Shown here piece by piece: positions 1 through 9,553 of a stretch of 64,000 bases of DNA. A program made the translations under genes and the position numbers. The stretch lies in assembly GCA_033557465.1 (NCBI GenBank), contig CM066051.1, positions 106,307,026 to 106,371,025 on the forward strand, written 5' to 3'. This DNA is from Ichthyophis bannanicus (taxonomy: Eukaryota; Chordata; Amphibia; Gymnophiona; Ichthyophiidae). Below the pieces are notes generated by a model. It saw only the letters and a list, made by a program, of their open reading frames with translations. It was not told where the DNA came from and ran no database searches. Each line of letters opens with the position of its first letter. Position 1 is the stretch's first letter.

Positions 1-150
1 CTGTGTGACAGTCTGGGACTGTGTAATCAGAAAACCAGGCGCATCCTGTAGCATGACACCAGAAAGAGGGCCAGGCTCAATCAATCTGGCAACCTCGGAT
101 CCCGCTAACAGCAAAATCAGGAACAGGACCTTCAAAGTCCGGGACTCCAT
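1..150 (-). CDS. env: env, first 50 codons (partial, runs off the window)
   Basis: The frame opens with ATG at 150-148, 22 nt after the pol stop, and stays open to base 1. The N-terminus reads as a signal peptide: a short charged segment, a hydrophobic core rich in L, F, I and V, then a small-residue GSEVA cleavage region near residues 17-21. A polypyrimidine run followed by TACAG sits immediately before the ATG and would serve as an env splice acceptor. This is the expected position and topology for a retroviral envelope precursor. The rest, including any transmembrane subunit, lies outside the window, so subtype cannot be judged. Confidence 0.6.
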   Translation of the reverse strand, partial: MESRTLKVLFLILLLAGSEVARLIEPGPLSGVMLQDAPGFLITQSQTVTQ

Positions 151-171
151 CTGTAAAAGAAGACAAACAGG

Positions 172-837
172 CTATGCTGCCTCAAGGTTAGCATCACTCA
201 CTCCAGCAAGAGGTTCTTCAGGAAGGAGCTTACTGGGATGACACGGTCTAAGCTGATTAATGTGGACCCATTTAAGGGAGCCTTCCCTCTCAGTACTGGA
301 CTTCATTCGAATTTGATAAGCAACAGGGGAGGCTTTATCCACAATAGGAAATGGACCGTTCCAGCTAGGTTAAAATTTACAGTCTTTGACCTTATTCTTA
401 CCAAAATTGTAGTAGAATACCTTATCACCAATCTGGTATTCGTTAGAGGTAGTCCTCAAATCATAGTAGGCCTTCCTACCCCTAGCAGCAGTGTCCAAAT
501 TCTTTTGGGCAAAGGCAAAGGCACCTTGCAAGTGTTGTCTTAAATGGGCAACATATTCATGAGCAGTTGTGGCAGCAGCGAGATTCACATCATTAGTCCT
601 GTAAAGAAGATGAAGGGGTAAAACCATGTCCCTACCTGTCATCATCTCAAAAGGGGACACACCAGTAGCACGATGACGCGTGGCTCTGATAGCCATCAGG
701 ACCAAGGGCAGTTTGATGTCCCAGTCCTTCCCAGAGGAAGAAACATACTTTTTCAAGATACTGATGATAGTTTTGTTTGCTCTCTCCACTTGTCCAGAGG
801 ATTGTGGACGATAAGCAATGTGGACTTTGGCCTTCAC
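172..837 (-). pseudogene. pol: pol, integrase catalytic C-half and C-terminal domain
   Basis: This continues the integrase after a one-base frame change at 837-842. Near its start it has the third catalytic acidic residue in the context GQVERANK, followed by a long helix region and a C-terminal domain. The frame is stopped by TAA at 370-372 but remains open beyond it, with a WNGPFPIV block typical of the retroviral integrase C-terminal barrel, until TAG at 172-174. The single stop is therefore decay inside the integrase and not the natural end. Integrase joins viral DNA ends to host DNA; this copy cannot encode a full protein. Confidence 0.85.
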
Positions 838-839
838 AC

Positions 840-3794
840 CTAGTACCTTCCACAGATGCTAATGACTTGTCCCGTGAAGTGGGAACCCTGGTCGGATTCC
901 ACTCGCATGGGGAGGCCCCACCTGCTGAAAACATGGTTTAACAACAAGGTGGCCGTGGTCTCGGCGGTACAGTTGGGTGCAGGGATGCACTCGACCCACT
1001 TAGTAAATAAGCAGGTAACTGTCAACATATATTTGTTGCCTCGAGAGGATCGGGGCACGGGGCCGATCCAATCAATCTGGAGATCAGACCAAGGCATGGT
1101 CAGACCTCTGTTTCTCAAAGGGGCTCTATGAGAAGGAGCTGCAGGTTGAAATCTGCAACAGGTCAGACAACCTTTAGTATACAATTGGACATCTTGGTAC
1201 ATGTGGGGCCAGTAGGCCACTTGTTTCAACGTTTCATAGGTTATTCGGTCACCTCTATGACTGGCACAAGGTTCTTCATGAGCGTGCTGTAACATAACTC
1301 CTCGGAAGGCCCGAGGCACCACCCATTGCACAATACCATGCTTACTCGTCCGTATCAACAGATCTTTCTGGAGATGGAACATATCCTTGGAGATGTAGAG
1401 GATCCTCAGTTCCTCATCGTCCTGACAATCCTCCAGAGTTAATGGGTGTTCCGGGGGTTTATGCAGAAAAAGGTAGAAACGTCCAAGAGTAGGATCTTGT
1501 TTCTGGGCTTGCACGAGGTCGAGATCTGTGCTCTCGCCACACCATTGAACCACAGGGGGCATGGTGGATAATTGAGCTTGTCGCCGGGTAACCGCCGTCA
1601 CCATTAGAAGCCCATTAGTCTCGGGGGCCTCCAACTGCCAGAGGTCTCCAGAGACAGCACCCTCCTTGGCAAGCTGATCAGCTAGATCATTTCCAATCTT
1701 GTCAGGATTATCAACACGGGAATGACCTTTCACTTTCTTCCAGTAGATGGTCATGTCATTTTCATGAGCTACCTTGTCCAAGGCCAGAATCAATCCGGCA
1801 TGTTTGACAGGTTTCCCTTTGGAATTCAGCATATTGTTAGATTTCCAAATAGGTAAGTGGGAAACAAAATTCTGTCGGACGTAGTCTGAATCAGTACAGA
1901 TGGTTAGGGTGTGAACCCCTTCCCGAGCAGCGGACTGGAGAGCTGCCAGGGCTGCAGCTAGCTCTGCATACTGATTAGTCTTGGTACCCAGATGGTACTT
2001 GAAGGGTTCACAAGGGTGGTTCTGGTTCCAAACTATACCTATACCTGCTACCAGTTCATGGTCAGGCTCTCGACGGTAAGCACAACCGTCCACATACACC
2101 TTGGGGTAGCCTTTACAGAGGTTCTCATCATAAGGACGATGACGAGAAGGCTCAGGCGTACATGACTCCATTTCGGTGTCTAAATTACCCACTAAAGGTT
2201 CTCTGGCAGTGCAATCGTGCAATTCAGCCAGGCCCTGTGCGGCGGCATCCTTGCGGTTTTGAGCATACCTGACCTCCAGGGGCCAGCCCTGAAGTGCTAA
2301 GGTCCAGGAGACAATGCGACTGTTTGACACTTGTCCCGATTTAATCCGATCACTGCCTAGGAACTTGATGGGTTGGTGATGAGTCTCAACAACCAACCTC
2401 TCACCTTGGATATAACTGCGAAAATATTGGAGGGCCCAGACTGTGGACAACAAGGATTTCTCACAGTCAGAGTATTTCTTCTCCACTTCCGTTAAAGCTT
2501 TGCTGGCATAGGCAATAACTTTCCTATCTGTGTCATGCATCTGGTACAGAGCAGCACTCATAGAGTGATCGGTGAAACCTAGTTCCACGAAGAATTCTCT
2601 GCCACTCTCTGGATAGGCAAGACAGGGAGCTCGACTCAAAGCTGCCTTCAGCTCTTCTAGAGCTGCCTCTTGGTCGGGATTCCATGCCCAAGGTTCATCT
2701 CTTTTGAGGAGTTTGACCAGGGGTCGGGAAATCTCCGCATATTGATCCACAAATTGGCGTGAATAATTGCAAATGCCCAAGAATGAGTGCAGCTCACTCA
2801 CGTTGGTCGGACGTTTGAGTTGTTGCAAGGCCGCAGTTCTCTTCCTTTGAGGCCGCAGTCCCTCAGCAGAAACTTCGTAACCTAAATAATTGAGGGATTT
2901 CCGGCACCATTGGCCCTTTGACAAGGACAGCTTTGCTCCCGCAGCTTTCAGTTGCTGGAAAACATGCTCTATTTCTTGCAAATGGTCAGTGAAACTGGCG
3001 CTCTTCACCAGAATGTCGTCTGCATAGACGAGGGTGCCTCTAGTCTCAGCATCAGGCAAAGCCTTATGCAGGAAAATATTGAAGTCTGCTGGGGCATTCA
3101 AATAACCAAACGGTGTCCGATTCCAAGTATATTGTCGCCTACCGAAGGTAAAAGCCAGCTTATGCTGATCTTCTGGATGGACAGGTATAGTCCAAAATTC
3201 TGAGGCCAGATCCAGGCTTGTAAAGTACCTTGCACCCTTGATGGTGGCTAAGTTCTGTTCCAGATGTGCCATAGGCCATCTGGATAGAGGTACCTTTTTA
3301 TTAAGCTGGCGATAGTCCAAAGCTAAGCGCCAGCTAGAATCCTTCTTGATGACAGGCCACAGTGGGGCATTGTAAGTACTGTTGCATTGACGTATAATTC
3401 CCTTTTGTTCCAGGGGATTAATGATTTCCTGAACGGATTCATAGGAGGCCAATGGGATTTTATACTGCCTCACAAAGACGGGTTTACTGTTTGGATCCGT
3501 AAGAATACGGGTGACATGTAGGTCGGTGAGACCACAGTCATAGGTGTCAGTGGCAAACAGGTCCTTGTGACGGTACAGCAGTTCTTTTAATTGGGCCTTT
3601 TTCTGACTCATCAGTGCAGGCGTCTGCTTCAGCAAGTTTTCCCGCAACCATTTTGTCAAATCCCAGAACAGGTTTGTTTGAGGGTATTTCAACCTTCTCC
3701 TCAATCTCATCTTGGAGAGAGGAGACCTGGATGGCTTGGACAGCATGGGGCTCCCCCCCCCCCCCCTGGTGGGTGAGGGAACTAACAGCCTCAT
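840..3794 (-). pseudogene. pol: pol: reverse transcriptase, tether, RNase H, integrase N-half
   Basis: The 984-codon frame holds the RT palm with catalytic D near residue 195 (SLDLASEFW) and YADD at 257-260. A Ty3-type former RNase H follows as the connection domain, with VVETHHQPI where TDH is usual. The true RNase H spans about 565-712, with acidic residues near D569, E611, D635 and D703. The integrase HHCC zinc domain (about 839-879) and two catalytic aspartates (about 908 and 968) come next. The N-terminal 20-30 residues are probably out of frame because a C-tract at 3747-3766 breaks the link to the upstream part. The 3' break is at TAG 840-842. The product would copy viral RNA, remove it and start integration. 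Confidence 0.93.
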
Positions 3795-3853
3795 CGAGTT
3801 TACTTGACAAAATCAGATGGTCAGACTCGAGGACCACCTGAGAGGTCACAGCA

Positions 3854-5137
3854 CTATGTGGCCAGACAAACTGTAAGGTGAGGAGGCCTCGGGGTGAGGA
3901 TCATACACACGCAGGGGTCCCCCCCCCCTTCACAGATGTTCCAGGAAACAGGGGCTTCCCCAATAATCTGGAGACTCAATTCCACACTTGGGAACAATTC
4001 ACCCACTAGGAATCCCAGGGGTTCACCCTTCACAAGGTGAATGTGATCTGGGTTTGGATTGGTGAGCAATAAGTGTAAGGAGGGAGCTGTGGCCTCCATG
4101 CAGGGTATGGGACCCATGGCTAGGCCCAGCTCCTCAAAACGGGAATTTGGACTGAAGAAGACCAAGTTGTCTGAGAACACATGTCCTCGGGTCACCTGTA
4201 TCGGCAGGGGACAATCCTGTACCCTCCCAGGTATGTGGGTGTCTTCGGCACTGACCACTTCACAGACTTGAGGAATAGTCTGACCAGCCCGTAGGGATGG
4301 GCGGGCACCAGAGAAATCCACCGGATCTCCTTCCATCCTACTCCAGAGGATGTTGTTCACGAAATCCACATAAGTTCCCAGTCGAACAAGGCAATCTGAG
4401 CCTAAGGAGAGGGGCACCTCAAGTCCTCTGATGATGGAGAAGGTGTGCCGAAAACCTTTGACCCCAACTTGCAAGGGGAGATTGCAGTAGCCCATTAATG
4501 TCTTGAGCCCTTCCCCAGGCACTTGGAACGAAGTCTTCGCTCCAATTACCCAATCAAGGGTAAGCTGTTGTTTGAGCCGATAGAAAAGAGTCTCACTGAT
4601 GAGGGAGTGGTCACAGTGGGGTAATAGGTAGGCCCTTTCCTTTTGGGACATGCCCACCTGCACATATATAACGGGACCTTTCTCAGCCGAGAATATGTCC
4701 GTCAGTCTCCTAGGGTGATCTAGGCAGGGATGGGATGGAGGAGGGGTTTGCACCTCACAACCTTCCACAGGTTCCTTCAGGAATATCTGCAGGCAGTCAG
4801 TATCAAGGACAATGTTAGCTACTGAACCCACTGCAATGGCAACCACGTCGCTGATGCCCTGATCCTCATTTCCAGCCCTTTCATACTGGAGCTGAAGGAT
4901 TTGGGGATCAGCTGACCTCTGGAAATTAATCCTGATGGACTTGTTTGTGCGTTCCACTGAACAAGGACCACTGACTCTGCTGTCATGTTTTACCCTAGCA
5001 TAAGGTATGGGATGTGTGACCTGTGTCCAGATCACTTCCTGGACATAGTCCAGAATGGGGCGTAACCGTTTCAGGAGCTCATTGCCAATCAAGAATTCTT
5101 CCCCAGGGCACTTAGTAATGATGACAGGATGTTTCAC
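3854..5137 (-). pseudogene. pro-pol linker region: protease tail, second protease-like fold, beta-barrel-like segment
   Basis: The first 40 residues finish the protease fold (IGNELLKRLRPILD resembles the conserved second half of retropepsins). Residues about 140-260 look like a second retropepsin-like domain: LISETLFYRL parallels LITSSLFDRL of the true protease, and SLGSDCLVRLGTYVDF parallels the C-terminal G-x-D-x-L motif. The catalytic Asp position appears lost. Residues about 300-395 contain the NPNPDHIHLVKGEPLGFL segment common between protease and RT in Ty3-related elements. The start overlaps the upstream frame by 4 bp with a one-base shift, and the end degenerates at a C-tract near 3919-3928. 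The duplication is my inference from short motif similarity. Confidence 0.7.
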
Positions 5138-5541
5138 CTGTAATTTTCCAATTTGAGGTTAAGCCAGACTTGCCCCATTGACTCTATGGGCTGATTCCCA
5201 TAAGCTGCGAGTGACAAATCACTGGGTGTGACGTGTAGGGTCCTCTGACTCCCCAAGGAAGCAGTGAGTCTATCAAAGAGACTCGAGGTAATCAGGGTAG
5301 CCTCAGAGGCTGAATCTATCAGGCCCTCACAGAGAAATGCCTGCTGAATTGTAACAGGAACAGTGTACCTCTGTCCTTTTGGCTTGAGTTTACCCAGAAA
5401 GTACTTGTGCTTCCTGATGGTGTCGAAGGCTGGACCCTCGCTGTCCATTGCGGGACTGTCACTCTGTGTCCCTGGGGTGGCATCTCCAGCTGGCTGCACC
5501 TGTGCAATAGTGACCTGTGGGACAGAAACAAAGTCGGTTAG
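5134..5541 (-). CDS. pro: Retroviral protease (in frame after gag UGA)
   Basis: The frame is the same as gag and begins directly after the gag TGA at 5542-5544. It has no early ATG, as expected for expression by readthrough. An aspartic protease active site is seen as LIDSASEATLIT (DSA in place of the usual DTG/DSG), preceded by a substrate-like strand TVPVTIQQAF. The frame stops at TGA 5134-5136, where a one-base shift separates it from the protease C-terminal half. Retropepsins act as dimers to cut the Gag-Pol precursor. The copy is interrupted and so probably inactive. Confidence 0.8.
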   Translation of the reverse strand, partial: LTDFVSVPQVTIAQVQPAGDATPGTQSDSPAMDSEGPAFDTIRKHKYFLGKLKPKGQRYTVPVTIQQAFLCEGLIDSASEATLITSSLFDRLTASLGSQRTLHVTPSDLSLAAYGNQPIESMGQVWLNLKLENYR

Positions 5542-5547
5542 TCATTC
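5536..5547 (-). promoter_or_regulatory. gag-pro junction: UGA followed by CUA, probable readthrough site
   Basis: On the minus strand gag ends GAA TGA CTA ACC and the protease frame continues in the same phase with no frameshift. Stop-CUA is a known favourable context for UGA readthrough. Same-frame gag/pro with a single stop is the gamma/epsilonretroviral strategy. I did not model a downstream pseudoknot. The alternative is a simple decay mutation of a sense codon. Confidence 0.55.
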
Positions 5548-6780
5548 AGTCGCATTAGAAGGGGAAGAGGAGTCAACCAGTTCCTCCTCTGGCTTCTGAG
5601 GCTTTGCTCGTGGCTTAGGTGGCGCACTACTAGCAGAAGCCTCCTGTGAGGAGCTGAATGCAATGGTAGCCTTCATCATATCTGTCAACTCGCTTATTCT
5701 CTTCTCCAGCTCCTGGAATTTGTCAAAACCGGGCTTTCTCTTCCAGTTCCGGTTCTGTGGAGCGAAACGCTGATTCCCAGAGCGCTGCTTAGACCCAGAT
5801 GACTGGTTATTCTGGGGTGGCCTGGGAGGATTCTGTGGAGCAGAAGGAGAAGAGTTATTTTCCAACGAAAGGGTAGATTTTACAGCACTAACACACTGTT
5901 TTGGCTCTTTGACTTTGCTTGGAGCCCTTACTGTGCTGCCAGTATTGGTTGCTCTCATGTTGGGAACAGCTTCCCAAATCCACTCAGCATGTTCTATCAC
6001 ACGTGACAGGGGTTCGTGACGCTTGTCAGACATATAAGGCTTAATAGATGGAAGGAGCAACTGACAGAAAAGATTACGAAACTCCTGATGGTGCTCTATC
6101 GTTTCCCAAGAAGGGTCACTCTGGAAGAAGGTCTGCCTAAGTCTGTAAGCAAACTCTCGGGGTGTTTCATTTCTCCTATGAGTCATACTAAATGCTGCCT
6201 GCTTTGCAGCGATATCATCAGGGTATGGCCCATAATGTTTCTTTAGTGCCTGTTCAAAGATGACGATGTCCTTCTTTTCATCGTCTGCCATGGCCCTAAT
6301 AAACTGCTGACAAGGTACATCAAAGGACCATGGAAGATACAGAACCATGTCCTCCCCCCTGGTAATGTTCAGTGCCCGAAAGGCATATTTGACTGCAGCT
6401 AAATGTTCATTTATGGTGGCACGACCATTTTTCTCAAAAGGTGTGACTATACTCCGCAAAGTTGTGATAATTTGTAATTGGGCGACAGAAGCACCTTCAT
6501 TTATTTGTTTCCCTTGCAGGACATGGGAGCATAGAGGATTTCGCTTGCCTTCAGCTCCCTCTGGTGGTCGCTGCTGGTACAGTTTTCCATCACTAGGGGG
6601 ACTTCCCACCCCCCCCTTCACCGCTCCCTGTATGGGGAGGGGTCGAGAGTAGGGTGTTTCACTCCACCCTGTTTCTCTCCTCTGCTCATGCGCGGATGGG
6701 AGAGAACTGACTTTGTTCTGGAAAAGCTGCCTTTCTACACTGGGCAGGGTTTCCAGTGGCAAACTGCCGTCATCTACCAT
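5542..6780 (-). CDS. gag: Gag polyprotein, capsid with major homology region, no zinc knuckle
   Basis: This is a 412-codon frame. A capsid-like core spans about residues 105-260 and contains a major-homology-like stretch RRNETPREFAYRLRQTF, similar in layout to the gammaretroviral p30 motif. The C-terminal part is basic and rich in Q, N, P and S (about 290-350), with RNWKRKPGF followed by a short heptad-like segment (FQELEKRISELTDMM). No C-x2-C-x4-H-x4-C box is present, so RNA binding may rely on the basic region, as in foamy viruses. No myristoylation signal (MG) is present at the N-terminus, and the matrix part may be truncated. The frame is intact. Gag would form the particle core. Confidence 0.85.
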   Translation of the reverse strand: MVDDGSLPLETLPSVERQLFQNKVSSLPSAHEQRRETGWSETPYSRPLPIQGAVKGGVGSPPSDGKLYQQRPPEGAEGKRNPLCSHVLQGKQINEGASVAQLQIITTLRSIVTPFEKNGRATINEHLAAVKYAFRALNITRGEDMVLYLPWSFDVPCQQFIRAMADDEKKDIVIFEQALKKHYGPYPDDIAAKQAAFSMTHRRNETPREFAYRLRQTFFQSDPSWETIEHHQEFRNLFCQLLLPSIKPYMSDKRHEPLSRVIEHAEWIWEAVPNMRATNTGSTVRAPSKVKEPKQCVSAVKSTLSLENNSSPSAPQNPPRPPQNNQSSGSKQRSGNQRFAPQNRNWKRKPGFDKFQELEKRISELTDMMKATIAFSSSQEASASSAPPKPRAKPQKPEEELVDSSSPSNATE

Positions 6781-7260
6781 CCTGACTCCATCCTCATCGT
6801 ACCCTAACCCCCATCAACGTTCATGACCAAACTGTACCATACCGTACCTTGCGCAGAACTGACTAATGCTCTGTACTGTTTTCTTTTAACTGGATTGTAA
6901 GCTCCGATGAGCATGACTTTGACAGGCAGGGACTGTCTCTTTTATGTTGGCTACCTCTTGTAGGTTAGCTGTGCAGCGCTGCGTGTGTGGCGCTTTATAA
7001 GTGCTGAATAGTAGTAGTAGATTGAGCGAAAGCTGTCATGTCCCCATGATGAATCACCATGGGCCCTTGTGCAGTTACTGCATGCACAAATATGCATTAA
7101 TTAAAAGGGCCCCTAAGTACCTGAAGCAATGGAAAGTTAAATGATTTGCCCAAGATCACACAGAGAGTCAGAGGGATTTGCACCTTAGCTTCATGGTCTA
7201 ATAGGCTACTCCTCCACTCAGTATATCAATGCACTGTAAACTGGAAAACAGAGAAAGCTG
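6781..7260 (+). repeat. LINE tail and old SINE remnant next to the provirus
   Basis: 6781-6890 is leader-like sequence with no recognisable LTR. 6892-7020 is a plus-strand LINE tail: GATTGTAAGCTC, GCAGGGACTGTCT, CAGCGCTGCG, then GTAGTAGTAG. 7113-7215 is an eroded minus-strand tRNA-type SINE with complementary box-like segments (CCTGAAGCAATGG, GCCCAAGATCACA, TAGGCTACTCCTCC). Nothing coding is seen. Confidence 0.65.
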
Positions 7261-7519
7261 GACAAGAACAGATCCCTACACAGAAACTACCAGCAGAATA
7301 CCTGACCTTAGCCACACACACAAAACACAGAACTACCAGCAGAATACCTGACCTTAGCCACAACCACAAAACACAGAACTACCAGCAGAATACTTGACCT
7401 TAGCCACAAACACAAAACACAGAACTACCAGCAGAATACTTGACCTTAGCCACACACAGAAACTACCAGCAGAATACCTGACCTTAGCCACACACACAAA
7501 ACACAGAAACTACCAGCAG

Positions 7520-7808
7520 GAGTGGAGGAGTGGCCTGGTGGTTGGGGCAAGGTACTCAGGCCAGAAGGTCGGGGGTTCAAATCCCACTAGAGGACAGCAA
7601 CCTTGGGCTGGAAGGACAGGTTTCTAGTCCCACAGGTGCTCCTTGTGGTCTTGGGCAAGCCACGTAACCCTCCATAGCCCATGTTCCCTTTAAAATAGTT
7701 ATCTCCAAGTTATAATGCCCTGTTCAATGTAATTTCAGTTTGTTCAATGTAAACCGCACTGATGCAGAATAGTGCGGTATATAAGAGAATATAAATAAAT
7801 AAAATAAA
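7520..7808 (+). mobile_element. tRNA-headed SINE, copy 1 inside the minisatellite
   Basis: The tRNA-like head has box A-like GTGGCCTGGTGGTTGGGG and box B-like GGGTTCAAATCCC. The body contains CCTTGTGGTCTTGGGCAAGCC. The tail ends in a stem (AAACCGCACTGATGCAG... ATAGTGCGGTATATAAG) and AAATAAAT repeats. It is flanked by TACCAGCAG at 7511-7519 and 7809-7817, a target duplication lying within one array unit. Confidence 0.92.
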
Positions 7809-8141
7809 TACCAGCAGAATACCTGACCTTAGCCACACACAAAAAACACAGAAACTACCAGCAGAATACCTAACCTTAGCCACACACACAAAACACAGAA
7901 CTACCAGCAGAATACCTGACCTTAGCCACACACACAAAACACAGAACTACCAGCAGAATACTTGACCTTAGCCACACACACAAAACACAGAACTACCAGC
8001 AGAATACCTGACCTTAGCCACACACACAAAACAGAGAACCACCAGCAGAATACCTGACCTTAGCCACACACACAAAACACAGAACTACCAGCAGAATACC
8101 TGACCTTAGCCACACACACAAAACACAGAAACTACCAGCAG

Positions 8142-8434
8142 GAGTGGAGGAGTGGCCTAGTGGTTGGGGCAAGGTACTCAGGCCAGAAGGTCGGGGGTTC
8201 AAATCCCACTAGAGGACAGCAACCTTGGGCTGGAAGGACAGGTTTCTAGTCCCACAGGTGCTCCTTGTGGTCTTGGGCAAGCCACGTAACCCTCCATAGC
8301 CCATGTTCCCTTTAAAATAGTTATCTCCAAGTTATAATGCCCTGTTCAATGTAATTTCAGTTTGTTCAATGTAAACCGCACTGATGCAGAATAGTGCGGT
8401 ATATAAGAGAATATAAATAAATAAATAAAATAAA
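8142..8434 (+). mobile_element. tRNA-headed SINE, copy 2 inside the minisatellite
   Basis: This copy is nearly identical to the one 622 bp upstream and has the same TACCAGCAG flanks (8133-8141 and 8435-8443) and the same extra A in the preceding array unit. It has one additional AAAT in the tail. It is best explained as array duplication of a single insertion and not as a second transposition. Confidence 0.92.
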
Positions 8435-9182
8435 TACCAGCAGAATACCTAACCTTAGCCACACACACAAAACACAGAACTACCAGCAGAATACCTGACC
8501 TTAGCCACACACACAAAACACAGAACTACCAGCAGAATACTTAACCTTAGCCACACACACAAAACACAGAACTACCAGCAGAATACCTGACCTTAGCCAC
8601 ACACACAAAACAGAGAACCACCAGCAGAATACCTGACCTTAGCCACACACACAAAACACAGAACTACCAGCAGAATACCTGACCTTAGCCACACACACAA
8701 AACACAGAACTACCAGCAGAATACCTGACCTTAGCCACACACACAAAACAGAGAACCACCAGCAGAATACCTGACCTTAGCCACACACACAAAACACAGA
8801 ACTACCAGCAGAATACCTGACCTTAGCCACACACACAAAACACAGAACTACCAGCAGAATACTTGACCTTAGCCACAAACACAAAACACAGAACTACCAG
8901 CAGAATACTTGACCTTAGCCACACACACAAAACACAGGAACTACCAGCAGAATACCTGACCTTAGCCACACACACAAAACACAGAACTACCAGCAGAATA
9001 CTTGACCTTAGCCACAAACACAAAACATAGAACTACCAGCAGAATACCTGACCTTAGCCACACACACAAAACACAGAACTACCAGCAGAATACTTGACCT
9101 TAGCCACACACACAAAACACAGAACTACCAGCAGAATACTTGACCTTAGCCACAACCACAAAACACAGAACTACCAGCAGAG

Positions 9183-9337
9183 ACAGGCAGACAAAAACTG
9201 AATTGGGAACCTCAAGAAGCCAGACTCTGGAGAAAAAGAAAGAAATGCATTTCCTGCTGTACTGTGCAAAATACAAAAGGGGGGGGGGGAAGGAATTCAA
9301 AGGCATTTAGATGGTTTGCATACTTGTAAATTGTCTA
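9183..9337. other. Unassigned sequence between arrays
   Basis: AT-rich single-copy-looking DNA with a G homopolymer at about 9280-9289. I see no gene or repeat signature. Confidence 0.5.
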
Positions 9338-9553
9338 AATGCCACTCAGTGGGGTATTCAGCAGTGCGAGCATCGGGGCTTTCCAGGGACGGACGGAGGC
9401 AGTGCCTGAGGGTAACTGGCTGCCAGCAATATTCAGCCACTAACTGATTAGCCTAAAGTGGCTGTCCTAACTTTAGCCACTTCTGCAATCTGGCCAGTGG
9501 CTGAATATCGCCGCTGACCAGATTGCAAAAGTGCAATCTGGCCAACCCAGATA

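Larger units (their letters stand above)
1..6890 (-). mobile_element. Endogenous retrovirus, gag-pro-pol-env(start), 3' end off window, 5' LTR absent
   Basis: Read on the minus strand, this is a retroviral provirus in the order gag, protease, RT/RNase H/integrase and env start. The pol carries a Ty3-like connection domain and then a second RNase H, which is the vertebrate retrovirus arrangement. Gag and pro share one frame separated by a UGA. Gag has a capsid major homology region but no CCHC knuckle. The coding is broken at about 5137, 3925, 3755 and 842 by frame changes and at 370-372 by an in-frame TAA. Upstream of gag there is only about 100 bp before a LINE tail begins, so the 5' LTR and leader are missing. 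Genus assignment is uncertain; the layout is gamma/epsilon-like. Confidence 0.9.
7263..9182 (+). repeat. 46-bp minisatellite, about 29 units, interrupted by two SINE copies
   Basis: The unit is approximately ACCAGCAGAATACCTGACCT, TAGCCACACACACAAAACAC, AGAACT. Variants include ACTTGACC, ACAAACAC and AGAGAACC and recur in blocks, which points to multi-unit duplications. Because 46 is not a multiple of 3, reading frames in it rotate and I treat them as non-coding. Confidence 0.95.

Noticed and set aside
1..6890. Link between the left provirus and the U3-ORF LTR family
   Set aside because: The provirus LTRs are outside or missing, so no sequence here connects them; kept only as a question.
7520..7600. 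A genuine tRNA gene suggested by box A and box B-like sequences
   Set aside because: No foldable acceptor stem closes the head, and it continues into a SINE body and AAATA tail; three copies share it.
7710..9306. Minus-strand frames rich in C, V, L and Y (for example VWLRSGILLVVLCFV repeats)
   Set aside because: They are translations of the 46-bp minisatellite, which rotates frame every unit; no start or domain.
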